In this document: positions 24,810 through 33,442 of the stretch, one piece after another
Layout of the letters: each line of letters starts with the position of its first letter
Numbering within the stretch: position 1 is the first letter of the stretch
NCBI GenBank assembly: GCA_902825865.1
Contig: CADECX010000011.1
Location: 16,744 to 80,743, forward strand
DNA from: an uncultured Alphaproteobacteria bacterium
Lineage (GTDB): Bacteria > Pseudomonadota > Alphaproteobacteria > Micropepsales > Micropepsaceae
Direction: 5' to 3'
DNA: 64,000 nucleotides
Translations under genes and position numbers: made by a program
The notes under the pieces: generated by a model
The model's input: the letters and a program-made list of their open reading frames with translations, nothing else
What the model was told of the DNA's origin: nothing
Databases searched by the model: none

Positions 24810-26137
24810 AGCGCACTCCCTTCGGCGCTATCCAGGATGGCGGACAGCGCGTCATAGCATTCGCTCAACACCGCCCGCTCGGTCTTGGACTGAGCCAAAA
24901 AGGCCTCGAGGGCGGGATAGAGCCTCACGGCCTCATCCACTTCAGGATTCGTGCCAGCCTTGTACGCGCCCAATCGGATAAGTTCCGCCATGTCTTCATA
25001 GATGGTCAGCGGCTGGCGAGCCCGCAAAACCAGCTTTTGCTCGTCGTCACTGTTGCACGCCGGCATGGCGCGGCTGACGCTCTTAAGGATATTGATCGCC
25101 GGAAAGCGTCCCCGTTCCGCAATGGCACGTTCCAAAACGATATGCCCGTCCAGAATGCCGCGCACGGCGTCGGCCACCGGTTCGTTGTGATCGTCGCCCT
25201 CCACCAACACGGTAAACAGGCCGGTAATCGTGCCTTTGCCGTCGGGGCCGGGTCCGGCACGCTCCAACAGCCGCGGCAGTTCGGCAAAAACAGTGGGTGT
25301 ATAGCCCTTGGAGGCCGGCGGCTCGCCCGCGGAAAGCCCGATCTCGCGCTGGGCCATGGCAAAGCGCGTGACCGAATCCATCAGCAGCAAGACATTCAGG
25401 CCCTGGTCGCGCAGATGCTCGGCCACCGTCATGGCGACATAGGCCGCCTGGCGGCGCACCAGCGGTGCTTCATCCGAGGTTGCGGCGATCACCACCGAAC
25501 GCGCGAGACCTTCCTCGCCCAGATCGTCTTCGATGAATTCTTTTACTTCGCGGCCGCGTTCGCCGATCAATCCGATAACGATGACATCGGCATCGGAATT
25601 TCGCGCCAGCATCGACAGAAGAATGGACTTGCCCACGCCGCTGCCGGCGAAAATGCCCATGCGCTGGCCGGCGCAGCAGGTGGTGAAGGCATTCATCGCC
25701 CGCACACCCAGATCGAGCTTGCCGCCCATGCGGCCGCGCAACGTGGCGGGCGGCGGCGGCGCTTTGATGGGATAAGCGATCGTGCCCTGCGGCAGCGCGC
25801 CTTTGCCGTCCACCGGCTGGCCGAAGCCGTCAATCACCCGGCCCAGCCAGGCCTTGGAGGGATAGATCGAGGCCGGACGGTCCTCGAAATCGGCCCGCGC
25901 GCCCAGGGTAATTCCATCCAGCGATCCCAGCGGCATGACCAAGGCCCGGCCGTCGCGAAAGCCGATCACTTCACAGGGAATTATCTTGTTATTTCCGATA
26001 CTTATGCGGCACTGCCCGCCCAGGCTCACCGCCCCCTGGGCACCGGTCACTTCCACCGCCAAGCCCTCAATTCGGGCGACCCGGCCGAACCGGGTCAGGG
26101 TGGGAATGGCTTCGATATCCGACAGCAAAGCGCGCAT
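24806..26137 (-). CDS. fliI: Flagellum-specific ATP synthase FliI
   Basis: The export ATPase, homologous to F1-beta. Start chosen at ATG 26137 ([20 protein letters not shown]), giving 443 residues, the usual size; the longer frame is not needed. Walker A is [20 protein letters not shown]. The family motif [16 protein letters not shown] follows, then [20 protein letters not shown] (Walker B) and [19 protein letters not shown] (actual [17 protein letters not shown]). It is divergent from ctrA, 298 bases away, so the shared gap probably carries both promoters. Confidence 0.96.
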   Translation of the reverse strand: MRALLSDIEAIPTLTRFGRVARIEGLAVEVTGAQGAVSLGGQCRISIGNNKIIPCEVIGFRDGRALVMPLGSLDGITLGARADFEDRPASIYPSKAWLGRVIDGFGQPVDGKGALPQGTIAYPIKAPPPPATLRGRMGGKLDLGVRAMNAFTTCCAGQRMGIFAGSGVGKSILLSMLARNSDADVIVIGLIGERGREVKEFIEDDLGEEGLARSVVIAATSDEAPLVRRQAAYVAMTVAEHLRDQGLNVLLLMDSVTRFAMAQREIGLSAGEPPASKGYTPTVFAELPRLLERAGPGPDGKGTITGLFTVLVEGDDHNEPVADAVRGILDGHIVLERAIAERGRFPAINILKSVSRAMPACNSDDEQKLVLRARQPLTIYEDMAELIRLGAYKAGTNPEVDEAVRLYPALEAFLAQSKTERAVLSECYDALSAILDSAEGSAL

Positions 26138-26227
26138 AAAAATCCCGTTTTTGGCGCGTTTTGCGCCTCTGGGCCAAAAAATTCGAAGATTTTTATCCCC
26201 GATGGGCGCCATCCTGAGGCCAAAAAT

Positions 26228-26389
26228 TTAAACGGCGGTAAACTTAACAAATTGAATCAACCCCCTTAGCCGGCTCCAGAGTCCTTTCCGGGCCTTAATC
26301 CGGGATGGAGGAAGGGTTGCGACATGCCCGGGATGTTAAAGCTGCTGTTAACTATTTCGGCTTAGGGTCCTAAAACCAATTAACCCTAA
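26228..26389. promoter_or_regulatory. ctrA/fliI intergenic control region
   Basis: Contains a CtrA-box-like site (TTAA-N7-TAAA, 26228-26242), two TTAA half sites eight bases apart (26336 and 26348), a further TTAACC at 26380, two GANTC methylation sites (GAATC 26254, GAGTC 26279) and a 7-bp inverted repeat TTAGGGT/ACCCTAA (26362-26368 and 26383-26389). In Caulobacter, ctrA promoters are under CtrA feedback and CcrM (GANTC) methylation, so this arrangement is plausible autoregulation. Confidence 0.5.
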
Positions 26390-26435
26390 CCCACACATGT
26401 TGGGTTTAGTCCGAACGTTAAGAGAGGGACCTGAA

Positions 26436-27137
26436 ATGCGCGTACTCTTGATCGAAGACGACAGCGCCATGGCGCGCAGCATCGAGCTGATGCTCCGTAG
26501 CGAAGGCCTTAATGTCTACACCACCGATCTCGGCGAAGAAGGGATCGATCTGGGTAAGCTTTATGACTACGACATTATCGTCCTGGATCTTCAGCTGCCG
26601 GATATGAGCGGCTTCGAAGTTCTTAAGGCCCTGCGCGTCGCCAAGGTGCAGACGCCGGTCCTGATCCTGTCGGGCAATGCCATTGTCGAAGCCAAGGTCA
26701 AGGCCTTGGGCTTCGGCGCCGACGATTACATGACCAAGCCCTTTCACAAGGACGAACTGGTCGCCCGCATTCAAGCCGTGGTTCGCCGTTCCAAGGGTCA
26801 CAGCCAGTCGGTCATCACCACCGGCAAGCTCACCGTCAATCTGGACGCCAAGACCGTGGAAGTGGACGGCGCCCGCGTGCATCTGACCGGCAAGGAATAT
26901 CAGATGCTGGAGCTGCTCTCCCTGCGCAAGGGCACCACCCTGACCAAGGAAATGTTCCTCAATCACCTTTATGGCGGCATGGACGAGCCGGAGCTGAAGA
27001 TCATCGACGTCTTCATCTGCAAGCTGCGCAAGAAACTGGCCGCCGCCACCGAAGGCGCCAATTATATTGAGACCGTCTGGGGCCGCGGCTATGTGCTGCG
27101 CGATCCCAATGGCGAAGAGATTATCCAGGTCGCGTAA
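26436..27137 (+). CDS. ctrA: Cell-cycle master response regulator CtrA
   Basis: OmpR-type regulator controlling flagellar, division and replication genes. ATG 26436 follows ribosome site GAGAGGGACCTGAA. The receiver domain (1-120) has acidic pair E7-D8-D9, phospho-acceptor D51 in [14 protein letters not shown] and the conserved lysine in [14 protein letters not shown]. The winged helix (about 125-225) shows [40 protein letters not shown] and [13 protein letters not shown], which is nearly diagnostic for CtrA. Length 233 (231 in Caulobacter). The C-terminus reads EEIIQVA, not the di-alanine ClpXP tag known from Caulobacter. Confidence 0.97.
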   Translation: MRVLLIEDDSAMARSIELMLRSEGLNVYTTDLGEEGIDLGKLYDYDIIVLDLQLPDMSGFEVLKALRVAKVQTPVLILSGNAIVEAKVKALGFGADDYMTKPFHKDELVARIQAVVRRSKGHSQSVITTGKLTVNLDAKTVEVDGARVHLTGKEYQMLELLSLRKGTTLTKEMFLNHLYGGMDEPELKIIDVFICKLRKKLAAATEGANYIETVWGRGYVLRDPNGEEIIQVA

Positions 27138-27161
27138 GCGCCGGGATAGATAGACGAAGGA

Positions 27162-27187
27162 AGGGCGCCCCTGCGGCGCCCTTTTTA
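27162..27187 (+). terminator. ctrA terminator
   Basis: Perfect 8-bp stem AGGGCGCC/GGCGCCCT (27162-27169 with 27175-27182), then TTTTTATTTTT. It overlaps the stop of the converging gene at 27185. Confidence 0.9.
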
Positions 27188-28240
27188 TTTTTGGCTGCAG
27201 GCGATGAGCTTTGTGTCCAGGCTGGAGCCCATAAACAGGCGGTTTCCCGCCGCAACCGCCACGCTGGCGCCCGCCAGTTGCGATCCGTCATCGCCATAGA
27301 CCTGGGTCTTGGACTGCGGCACCCCATTGATCAGGCTCACGCGCAGGATTTGGGACGCGGCACGCTTGCCGTGATCGGCGGCGGCGGCCCGCCATTCGAG
27401 CAGATTGGCATGGCCGGCCGCCAGCACCTGTCCCTGGGCGTCGAGGCTGAGCTTTTCCGGTCCGGTGGAAAGATTGAGCGTCTCCTCCTCATCGGTCAAT
27501 TGGCCGGTAAAGGGTATGCGCGTGTAGGTGGTGAGCGACCGGCTTAGCAGACCGCCCACGATCAGGTGGTCGCCGGTCAGCAAAAGGCTGCGTGTGCCGA
27601 ACAAGCCGTCGGCAACCTGATTGAAGGTGGTGCCATTGAAATACAGCACATTGCCGCCGGGAATGATGCCGTAAGTCTGAAGGCCATGGATCAGCGGATT
27701 TGTACTGGCCGTGCCATTGGCGACAAAGAACTGATTGGGGCCGGCGACCGCGACATCCTGCGGATTGATCAGCAAGCCGCCGCCGATGGTGCCCTGCGCC
27801 ACCAGCGCGGCGTTGCCGCCGGTATCTTTAATTTCAAAGCTGTCGATGCTGAAGCGGCCGCTGGTCCGGTGATTGACCGCATACAGCAACAGGACGCCCG
27901 TGTCAGGCGTGCGGTAGAGGCCGATGCCGCGGGGATGGAAATCCTTGGGCGATCCCGTCAGTTTGACCGGGCTGCCGCCGGATAGCGGCAGGACATAAAT
28001 GCCGTCGCGCGCGTCTGGACCGCGCGCGCTGCCGGCCGATAGAAACAGACGGTCAGCTGCGGCTTCCATATCCTGCACGCCTGGCAGATTGGCGACGGTT
28101 TGGCATGTGCCGGAAGTGCCCGATTCCACCTTGGAGAACACACCATTGACCCAGACCCCGCGCACCAAGGCGCTGATCGCCGCCACGACCGCCAAAGCGG
28201 CCAGAGCGCGGCCCGGCCTGCGGGGGCGGCTCAATTTCAT
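27185..28240 (-). CDS. Paraoxonase/SMP-30-like beta-propeller protein
   Basis: A 351-residue protein with an N-terminal membrane anchor or uncleaved signal (about 12-33, ALAALAVVAAISALVRGVWV). The rest is beta-rich. Segments LPGVQDMEAAADRLFLSAG, FHPRGIGLYRTPDTGVLLLY, INPQDVAVAGPNQFFVANGT and the following FNQVADGLFGTRSLLLTGDH match the blades of paraoxonase/arylesterase-like six-bladed propellers, in which Asn/Asp residues at blade starts bind calcium. It overlaps the upstream ABC exporter by four bases (ATGA), so the two probably work together. Lactonase or arylesterase activity is only inferred. Confidence 0.65.
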   Translation of the reverse strand: MKLSRPRRPGRALAALAVVAAISALVRGVWVNGVFSKVESGTSGTCQTVANLPGVQDMEAAADRLFLSAGSARGPDARDGIYVLPLSGGSPVKLTGSPKDFHPRGIGLYRTPDTGVLLLYAVNHRTSGRFSIDSFEIKDTGGNAALVAQGTIGGGLLINPQDVAVAGPNQFFVANGTASTNPLIHGLQTYGIIPGGNVLYFNGTTFNQVADGLFGTRSLLLTGDHLIVGGLLSRSLTTYTRIPFTGQLTDEEETLNLSTGPEKLSLDAQGQVLAAGHANLLEWRAAAADHGKRAASQILRVSLINGVPQSKTQVYGDDGSQLAGASVAVAAGNRLFMGSSLDTKLIACSQK

Positions 28241-30066
28241 TGCGACCCACTTCTTAGCATCGTGTCCGCGAACTGCAGCGAGGCCAGCCGTGCATAAAGA
28301 CCGCCGTCCGCCATCAGCTCGGCGTGATTGCCTTCGGCCACCACCTGCCCTTCCTCCATCACCACAATCCGCTTGAGCCGCTGGATGGTGGAGAAACGGT
28401 GCGCGATCACCAAAGTGGTGCGGCCCACCATCAGATTGGCCAGCGCGGTCTGCACCAGACGTTCATTCTCCGCATCCAGCGACGAGGTCGCTTCGTCCAG
28501 CAGCAGCAGCGGGGCATCGCGCAGGATAGCGCGGGCAATCGCCAGCCGCTGGCGCTGTCCGCCCGAAAGCGTCACACCGCGCTCACCCACCAATGTGTCG
28601 AAGCCTTGCGGCAGTTTTTCGATGAATTCGGTGGCGGCGGCGGCATCGGCGGCGGCGCGGATTTGGTCTTCGCGCGCTTCCTGGCGGCCATAGCGGATAT
28701 TTTCGGCGATGCTGCCGGAAAAAATCACCGGCTCCTGCGACACGACCGCGATTTTCTGGCGCAGCGCCACGGGATCGAGCTGCGTGATGTCGATGCCGTC
28801 AAAACGGATTTGGCCCGCCTGGGCCTCGAAAAAGCGCAGCATCAGCTGAAACACGGTGGATTTGCCCGCGCCGCTGGGTCCCACCAGCGCCACCGCTTCG
28901 CCGCTGGCCACGTTCAGCGAAAATCCGTTCAAGGCCTTGAAATCCGGGCGGGCGGGATAGCGGAAGGTCACATCCTGGAAGGAAACCGCGCCACCGGACT
29001 TTTCCGGCAATGGCAGCGGATGCGCCGGCGGGCGAATGGCGGGCACTTCATGCAGCAATTCCATCAGCCTTTCGGTGGCGCCCGCCGCACGCTGCAGATC
29101 GCCCCACACTTCGCTGAGCGCGCCAACGCCGCCGCCGGTCAGGAACCCGTAAAAGATGAAGGCCACCAGCTGGCCCGCCGAAATGCGCCCGCCGATGAAA
29201 TCATGCAGCCCGATCAACCCGACCGTGGCCAGGCCTGCGAAAGCGGTGAAGATCGCCACCGCCGTCAGGACCGCGCGCGCGAAAGTGCGGCTTTTGGCGA
29301 AGGCAAAGGAACGTTCCACGGCATCGCGAAAGGCGCTGCGTTCATAGCTCTCCTGCGTGAAGGCCTGCACCGTGGGAACCGCGTTCAAGGTTTCGCTGGC
29401 GCGCGCCGACGTATCGGCGATGGAATCCTGGCTCTGGCGCGACAGCCGGCGCACCCAGCGCCCGAACAACAGCAGCGGCAGCATCACCAGCACCACCGCC
29501 GCCACCACAAACAAGGTCAGCTTCACGCTGGTGACGAACATCAGCACCAGCCCGCCGGTGAGGGTCACCAGATTGCGCAGCGCCAGCGAGACCGAGGAAC
29601 CCACCACGGTCTGAATCAAGGTCGTGTCGGCGGTCATGCGTGAGAGCACTTCGCCGGTGCGGGTGACTTCGAAGAATTGGGGCGACAGGCCCAGCACATT
29701 GTCGAATACCGCCTTGCGGACATCGGCGACCACCCGCTCGCCCAGCCAGGTCACGGCATAGAAACGCACTGCCGACGCCAGGCCCAAGACCGCCGCCGCC
29801 GCCACAAAAGCGGCATAGAAATCCGACAGGGCATGGGCTTCGGCCTCGGACAGCCCCCTTGAGTCGATCAGGCCCCGGGCAAACTGGGGCAGCATCAGGG
29901 TGGCCGAGGAGGAAGCGATCAGGGCCAGAACGGCCACCAGGATCCGCCCCCGGTAAGGCCTCAGAAACGGCAGGATTCCCCTCAGGGGGGCCAGCGACTT
30001 GGCCTTGGGCCGTCCCGCCGCGATCCGGGCGGTTTCGCTGGTAAAGCTGCTGTCTCCCCTGGCCAA
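28237..30066 (-). CDS. MsbA-type ABC exporter (fused membrane and ATPase domains)
   Basis: The 609-residue half-transporter has six membrane helices (about 38-320) and a nucleotide-binding domain (about 350-600). Walker A GPSGAGKS, signature LSGGQRQR, Walker B LLLLDEATSSLD and the H-loop TTLVIAHRFSTIQRL are all intact. The best guess is a lipid-type or multidrug exporter (MsbA/LmrA clan). The frame begins at TTG 30066, with AAGG 10-12 bases upstream; no ATG lies near the N-terminus. It is translationally coupled to the propeller protein gene by a four-base overlap. Confidence 0.88.
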   Translation of the reverse strand: MARGDSSFTSETARIAAGRPKAKSLAPLRGILPFLRPYRGRILVAVLALIASSSATLMLPQFARGLIDSRGLSEAEAHALSDFYAAFVAAAAVLGLASAVRFYAVTWLGERVVADVRKAVFDNVLGLSPQFFEVTRTGEVLSRMTADTTLIQTVVGSSVSLALRNLVTLTGGLVLMFVTSVKLTLFVVAAVVLVMLPLLLFGRWVRRLSRQSQDSIADTSARASETLNAVPTVQAFTQESYERSAFRDAVERSFAFAKSRTFARAVLTAVAIFTAFAGLATVGLIGLHDFIGGRISAGQLVAFIFYGFLTGGGVGALSEVWGDLQRAAGATERLMELLHEVPAIRPPAHPLPLPEKSGGAVSFQDVTFRYPARPDFKALNGFSLNVASGEAVALVGPSGAGKSTVFQLMLRFFEAQAGQIRFDGIDITQLDPVALRQKIAVVSQEPVIFSGSIAENIRYGRQEAREDQIRAAADAAAATEFIEKLPQGFDTLVGERGVTLSGGQRQRLAIARAILRDAPLLLLDEATSSLDAENERLVQTALANLMVGRTTLVIAHRFSTIQRLKRIVVMEEGQVVAEGNHAELMADGGLYARLASLQFADTMLRSGSQ

Positions 30067-30150
30067 AGCTGGGCCGCCTTTTTGTTAACCCCGGGCTGTA
30101 TATAGGGGTGCCGGGGCCAAGCCAAAGGAACTATTGCCGCTTTCGCCTTT

Positions 30151-30226
30151 TCCCCTCCGGCCTTCGCTGGCTCGAGAGCCAGCTACGGCCCCCTCCCCAA
30201 TAATGGGCTCCGCCCTTGGGGAGGTG
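30151..30226. repeat. Dispersed palindromic repeat, family A copy 1
   Basis: Contains the palindrome CTGGCTCGAGAGCCAG and flanking CCGGCC/GGCC and CCTCCCC blocks. A 38-base stretch is identical to the inverse of copy 2 at 36911-36991. It lies between the ABC exporter and rpmE. Confidence 0.8.
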
Positions 30227-30316
30227 ATCCTTGCAGGGGTCCAAGGCGTCCCTTATAAGGCCCGGCTTCCGGCCACCCGTCAGAAATGGGGGCCGTCTTG
30301 AAAGAAGGTTCGCGTC

Positions 30317-30541
30317 ATGAAAAAGGGCATCCACCCCGACTATCACTTTGTCGAAGTTCAGCTGAACGACGGCACCACCTATAGGACGCGCACCACCTAC
30401 GGCACCGCGGGCCAGAAGATCACGCTCGACATCGACCCGACCACGCACCCGGCCTGGACCGGCGGTCAGCAGCAGCTGATGGACCGTGGCGGCCGCCTGA
30501 CGCGCTTCAACAAGAAGTTCGCGGGTTTCGTGAAGGGGTGA
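30317..30541 (+). CDS. rpmE: 50S ribosomal protein L31
   Basis: Seventy-four residues with the L31 start [20 protein letters not shown], the central [15 protein letters not shown] and the FTG-like core [20 protein letters not shown], ending [12 protein letters not shown]. There are no zinc-binding CxxC cysteines, so it is the C-minus type used under zinc shortage in some species, though it may be the only copy here. A single gene with its own hairpin and terminator region downstream. Confidence 0.97.
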   Translation: MKKGIHPDYHFVEVQLNDGTTYRTRTTYGTAGQKITLDIDPTTHPAWTGGQQQLMDRGGRLTRFNKKFAGFVKG

Positions 30542-30562
30542 GCCGCGACCGCCGAAGGCGGG

Positions 30563-30587
30563 CAAAACAGTCCAGTGGACTGTTTTG
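30563..30587. repeat. 12-bp perfect palindrome after rpmE
   Basis: CAAAACAGTCCA and its complement around a single G. It is embedded in a GC-rich block (to about 30640) with GGCGAACGCCGC-type inverted segments, resembling widespread alphaproteobacterial intergenic repeats. Confidence 0.65.
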
Positions 30588-30656
30588 AGCGGCGAACGCC
30601 GCAGCGGCGAGCCTTTCGGCGCGCCGCGAGGCCGGGACGCTCTTACACCAGATACC

Positions 30657-30688
30657 AAAACGCCGCCGGTTTCCGGCGGCGTTTTTGT
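30657..30688. terminator. Bidirectional terminator between rpmE and rcdA
   Basis: Perfect 9-bp stem CGCCGCCGG/CCGGCGGCG with TTT loop, extended by AAAA/TTTT pairs, so it can serve rpmE (plus, TTTTTGTTT tail) and rcdA (minus). Confidence 0.85.
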
Positions 30689-30707
30689 TTGATTCAGTGC
30701 CTTGGAC

Positions 30708-31187
30708 TTACTTGAACGCCTGAGCCAGCGCGTCCATCTGGCCGCGCGCGCCAGGGGGCGCCTCGGCCGTGCCGAACAAGACATCGTCCAGCCGGGCGAT
30801 ACGGCGATAAAGATTGTCGCTGCGGCTCAACAGATCTTGCAGCAGCGCCGGCAGCTCGTCGGTTTCCTCGGCGCAGACGCCGAGACAAATTTCGCGGCTG
30901 CCCAAGCGGTAACGGTCGTGCAGGGCGTCGGTGCGGTCCATATCGCCATCGCGCACCGCCCGCTGCACCAACAGCCAGCTCGCTGCCTGCATCAGCCGAG
31001 TGGTGACACGCATGCTTTCACCGGCATAGAGCATCGCCGCCTTGCGCGGCAGGGTACGGGCTTCCTCGCGGCCCTTGCCGTCGAGATAGCGGGCGGTTTC
31101 CTCCACCAGCGCCATGCCCTCGTCAAAGGTCCGGTCGAACATCGCGGTGTCGATGAAATTCGCGACGTCGGTATCGTTGGTCAGCAT
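30708..31187 (-). CDS. rcdA: Regulator of CtrA degradation RcdA (DUF1465)
   Basis: RcdA is an adaptor for ClpXP-mediated destruction of CtrA in Caulobacter. Start chosen at ATG 31187, with GGGGAT seven bases upstream; the frame's TTG at 31202 is less likely. The 159-residue all-helical protein matches DUF1465: FDRTFDEGMALVEETARYLD, then YAGESMRVTTRLMQAASWLL and LPALLQDLLSRSDNLYRRIA. It ends in a flexible Ala/Pro/Gly-rich tail. The neighbouring DUF1192 gene is a common companion. With ctrA, cckA and sciP nearby, it completes much of the CtrA control circuit. Confidence 0.9.
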   Translation of the reverse strand: MLTNDTDVANFIDTAMFDRTFDEGMALVEETARYLDGKGREEARTLPRKAAMLYAGESMRVTTRLMQAASWLLVQRAVRDGDMDRTDALHDRYRLGSREICLGVCAEETDELPALLQDLLSRSDNLYRRIARLDDVLFGTAEAPPGARGQMDALAQAFK

Positions 31188-31311
31188 GATATCCCCGATC
31201 AAACTGGCGCGACGCTAGCAAGCCGGAACCGGCCCGCAAAGAACTATGCTTGGTAAATGCCCCGAATATGCGCGCACATGCCTAACGTTGCTGTGCGTAT
31301 TAATCTTTACG

Positions 31312-31503
31312 TCATTTCTTGAAAAAGCTCTCCGCCGCGGATTTTGTGGCCTGCCGGTCCTTGATCGCGGCGGCGCAGCGCGCGATTTCTTCTTCCAACC
31401 GGGCAATTCGTTTTTCCAATTCGTTGGCGGAAAGCGTGGAGATATCCTCGCCCAACACAATATCGGGGAGTTTCTTGCGCGGTTGCAGATCGTCCAAATC
31501 CAT
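31312..31503 (-). CDS. DUF1192 family protein
   Basis: A 63-residue protein of the small alphaproteobacterial DUF1192 family. The N-terminus carries DLQPRKKLPDIVLGEDISTL, then SANELEKRIARLEEEIARCA forms a short coiled coil, and it ends in AAESFFKK. The typical 'LE.RI..L..EI.R' pattern is clear. Function unknown. It is frequently found next to rcdA-like and quinone-oxidoreductase genes, as here. Confidence 0.88.
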   Translation of the reverse strand: MDLDDLQPRKKLPDIVLGEDISTLSANELEKRIARLEEEIARCAAAIKDRQATKSAAESFFKK

Positions 31504-31558
31504 CGCGTGAGTCTCCGGTTCCGGTTAGTCTTAGCCGGAGGAAAAGGCCGCGCAAGCC

Positions 31559-32536
31559 ATGAAAGCCGTTCATATTGAGGGGCCGGGCCGGGACTACCGG
31601 CTGGTCACCACCACCCTGCCCCGTCCCCAGGCCGGGCCTGGCCAAATCCTGATCGCGGTTGCGGCGGCAGGCCTTAACAATGCCGATCTGTTGCAGGCGC
31701 GCGGGCTTTATCCGCCGCCGCCAGGGGCTTCACCCATTCTCGGCATGGAAGTATCCGGCGTGATTGCCGAGGTGGGAGAAGGGGCCGGTTCCTGGAAGAC
31801 CGGCGACAAGGTTTGCGCCTTGCTGCCGGGCGGCGGCTATGCCGAATTTGCCGTGGCGGATGCGGGCGCAGCCCTGCCGGTGCCGGATACAATCGATTTG
31901 GTGGATGCGGCAGGCCTGCCGGAAGCCGCCTTCACCGCCTGGACCAATATCGTAGGTATGGGCCGGCTCGCCCCAGGCGAAAGCCTTCTGATCCATGGCG
32001 GAACCAGCGGCATCGGCAGCCTGGCGATCCAGATCTTCGCGGGCCGCGGGCACAGGATTTTCACCACCGTGGGCAGCGCGGAAAAATGCGCGGCCGCAGT
32101 CAAGTTCGGCGCGGCGCGCGCCATCAATTACGCCCGCGAAGATTTTGTCGCCGTGGTGAAAAGCGAAACCGATAACAAGGGTGTGGACGTCATTCTCGAC
32201 ATGGTCGGCGGCGACTATGTCCAGCGCAACATCGCGGCCGCCGCGCCTTGGGGCCGCATCATCAATATCGCCTATCAATCCGGCTTCCGAACCGGGGTGG
32301 ATTTCACCTCGGTCCTGACCAAACGCCTGACCCTGGCGGCGACCACTTTGCGGGGCCGGACGGCAGAGCAAAAACGGGCGATCCGGGACGCCTTGATGCG
32401 CGAGGTCTGGCCAGGGGTGGGAACCGGCATAAAACCGGTCACCGATAGGGTATTTCCCCTGGAACAGGCTCAAAAAGCCCATGAATTCATGGCCAAAACC
32501 GGCCATATCGGCAAAATTCTATTGCAGATCGCTTGA
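31559..32536 (+). CDS. NAD(P)H-quinone oxidoreductase, PIG3/zeta-crystallin type
   Basis: Medium-chain dehydrogenase/reductase of 325 residues without structural or catalytic zinc cysteines, as in quinone oxidoreductases. The N-terminal GroES-like domain (1-120) has LNNADLLQARGLYPPPPGAS and the following LGMEVSGVIAEVGEG. The Rossmann domain starts at LLIHGGTSGIGSLAIQI (about 141-157), with cofactor loop VGSAEKCAAAVKFGAARAIN. The end is YFP-like QKAHEFMAKTGHIGKILLQI. It probably reduces quinones with NADPH. Start is ATG 31559 after GGAGGAAAAGGCC. Confidence 0.92.
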   Translation: MKAVHIEGPGRDYRLVTTTLPRPQAGPGQILIAVAAAGLNNADLLQARGLYPPPPGASPILGMEVSGVIAEVGEGAGSWKTGDKVCALLPGGGYAEFAVADAGAALPVPDTIDLVDAAGLPEAAFTAWTNIVGMGRLAPGESLLIHGGTSGIGSLAIQIFAGRGHRIFTTVGSAEKCAAAVKFGAARAINYAREDFVAVVKSETDNKGVDVILDMVGGDYVQRNIAAAAPWGRIINIAYQSGFRTGVDFTSVLTKRLTLAATTLRGRTAEQKRAIRDALMREVWPGVGTGIKPVTDRVFPLEQAQKAHEFMAKTGHIGKILLQIA

Positions 32537-32650
32537 AAGCCTTTGCGCCGCGCGGGCAGCCCCGTTAAAAGACCGCATTCCTCGAAAGGACTAGCCTGAC
32601 GAGGGGCGGAGGGCCCGGATACGGCTCCCGCTCAACGGGAGAAAACCACC

Positions 32651-33346
32651 ATGGCCGCCGAACAAAAACCCCTGATGCCCAAAGCCACCGCCGTCTGGCT
32701 GGTGGACAATACCGCTTTGTCCTTTGAGCAGATCGCGGATTTCTGCGGCCTGCATCCCTTGGAAGTGAAGGGCATCGCCGACGAAGACGTCGCCAAGGGC
32801 ATCAAGGGCCAAGACCCGGTCGCCACCGGCCAGTTGACGCGCGAGCAGATCGCCGATGCCGAGAAGGATCCGCGCAAGCGCCTGAAGATGGCGCCCGCCA
32901 AGCACAAGATGCCCAGCGTCCGCTTGAAGCGCGCGCCGCGTTACACCCCGGTCAGCAAGCGCCAGGACAAGCCCGATGCGGTTTATTGGCTGATCCGCAA
33001 CCATCCGGAATTCAGCGACAGCGATATCATCAAGCTGATCGGCACCACCAAGGCCACCATCGCCAAGATCCGCGAGCGCTCGCACTGGAATGCCGCCAAC
33101 ATCAAGGCGGTCGATCCGGTGACCTTGGGTCTTTGCTCGCAGCTGGAGCTGGACCTGGCGGTCAGCCGCGTCAACGCCAAGCTGGAACGGGCACAGAAGC
33201 GCGCCGCCAAGAAGGGCGCGGCGCTGAAATCCATCGCCGAAACCACGGCCGATCCGTTGGCGATGCCGGCGGTTGTGCCGGCGGAAGGCGAAGGCGCGCC
33301 CGCTCCCGACGAATACAAGTTGTCGAGCGAACTCGAGCAGGACTAA
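32651..33346 (+). CDS. trcR: DUF1013 family, putative cell-cycle regulator TrcR
   Basis: A 231-residue protein of the DUF1013 family, which I know from annotations as the alphaproteobacterial cell-cycle regulator TrcR. The conserved core includes MPKATAVWLVDNTALSFEQI, then ADFCGLHPLEVKGIADEDVA (a helix-turn-helix-like region, 25-60). A second module follows at about 110-150 (AVYWLIRNHPEFSDSDIIKL, then IGTTKATIAKIRERSHWN). The C-terminus is Lys/Ala-rich and acidic. DNA-binding is inferred. The gene name is less certain than the family. Confidence 0.75.
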   Translation: MAAEQKPLMPKATAVWLVDNTALSFEQIADFCGLHPLEVKGIADEDVAKGIKGQDPVATGQLTREQIADAEKDPRKRLKMAPAKHKMPSVRLKRAPRYTPVSKRQDKPDAVYWLIRNHPEFSDSDIIKLIGTTKATIAKIRERSHWNAANIKAVDPVTLGLCSQLELDLAVSRVNAKLERAQKRAAKKGAALKSIAETTADPLAMPAVVPAEGEGAPAPDEYKLSSELEQD

Positions 33347-33353
33347 GCGCAGT

Positions 33354-33436
33354 ATTTTGCGGCGTGAGCAGGAGCGCCAAGCGATGTGCACCAAAGCGTG
33401 CATGAGCGCAGGCGCGACGAACTCACGACGCAAAAT
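33354..33436. repeat. Dispersed repeat, family B copy 1
   Basis: A block bounded by TTTTGCGGCGTGAG and CTCACGACGCAAAAT inverted ends. Its first 23 bases are exactly the complement of 61994-62016. It sits between trcR and yqaA. Confidence 0.75.
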
Positions 33437-33442
33437 CGGCTG

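Noticed and set aside
30131..30784. 217-codon minus-strand frame across rpmE and repeats
   Set aside because: It runs through two repeat elements and antisense to rpmE; no coding character.
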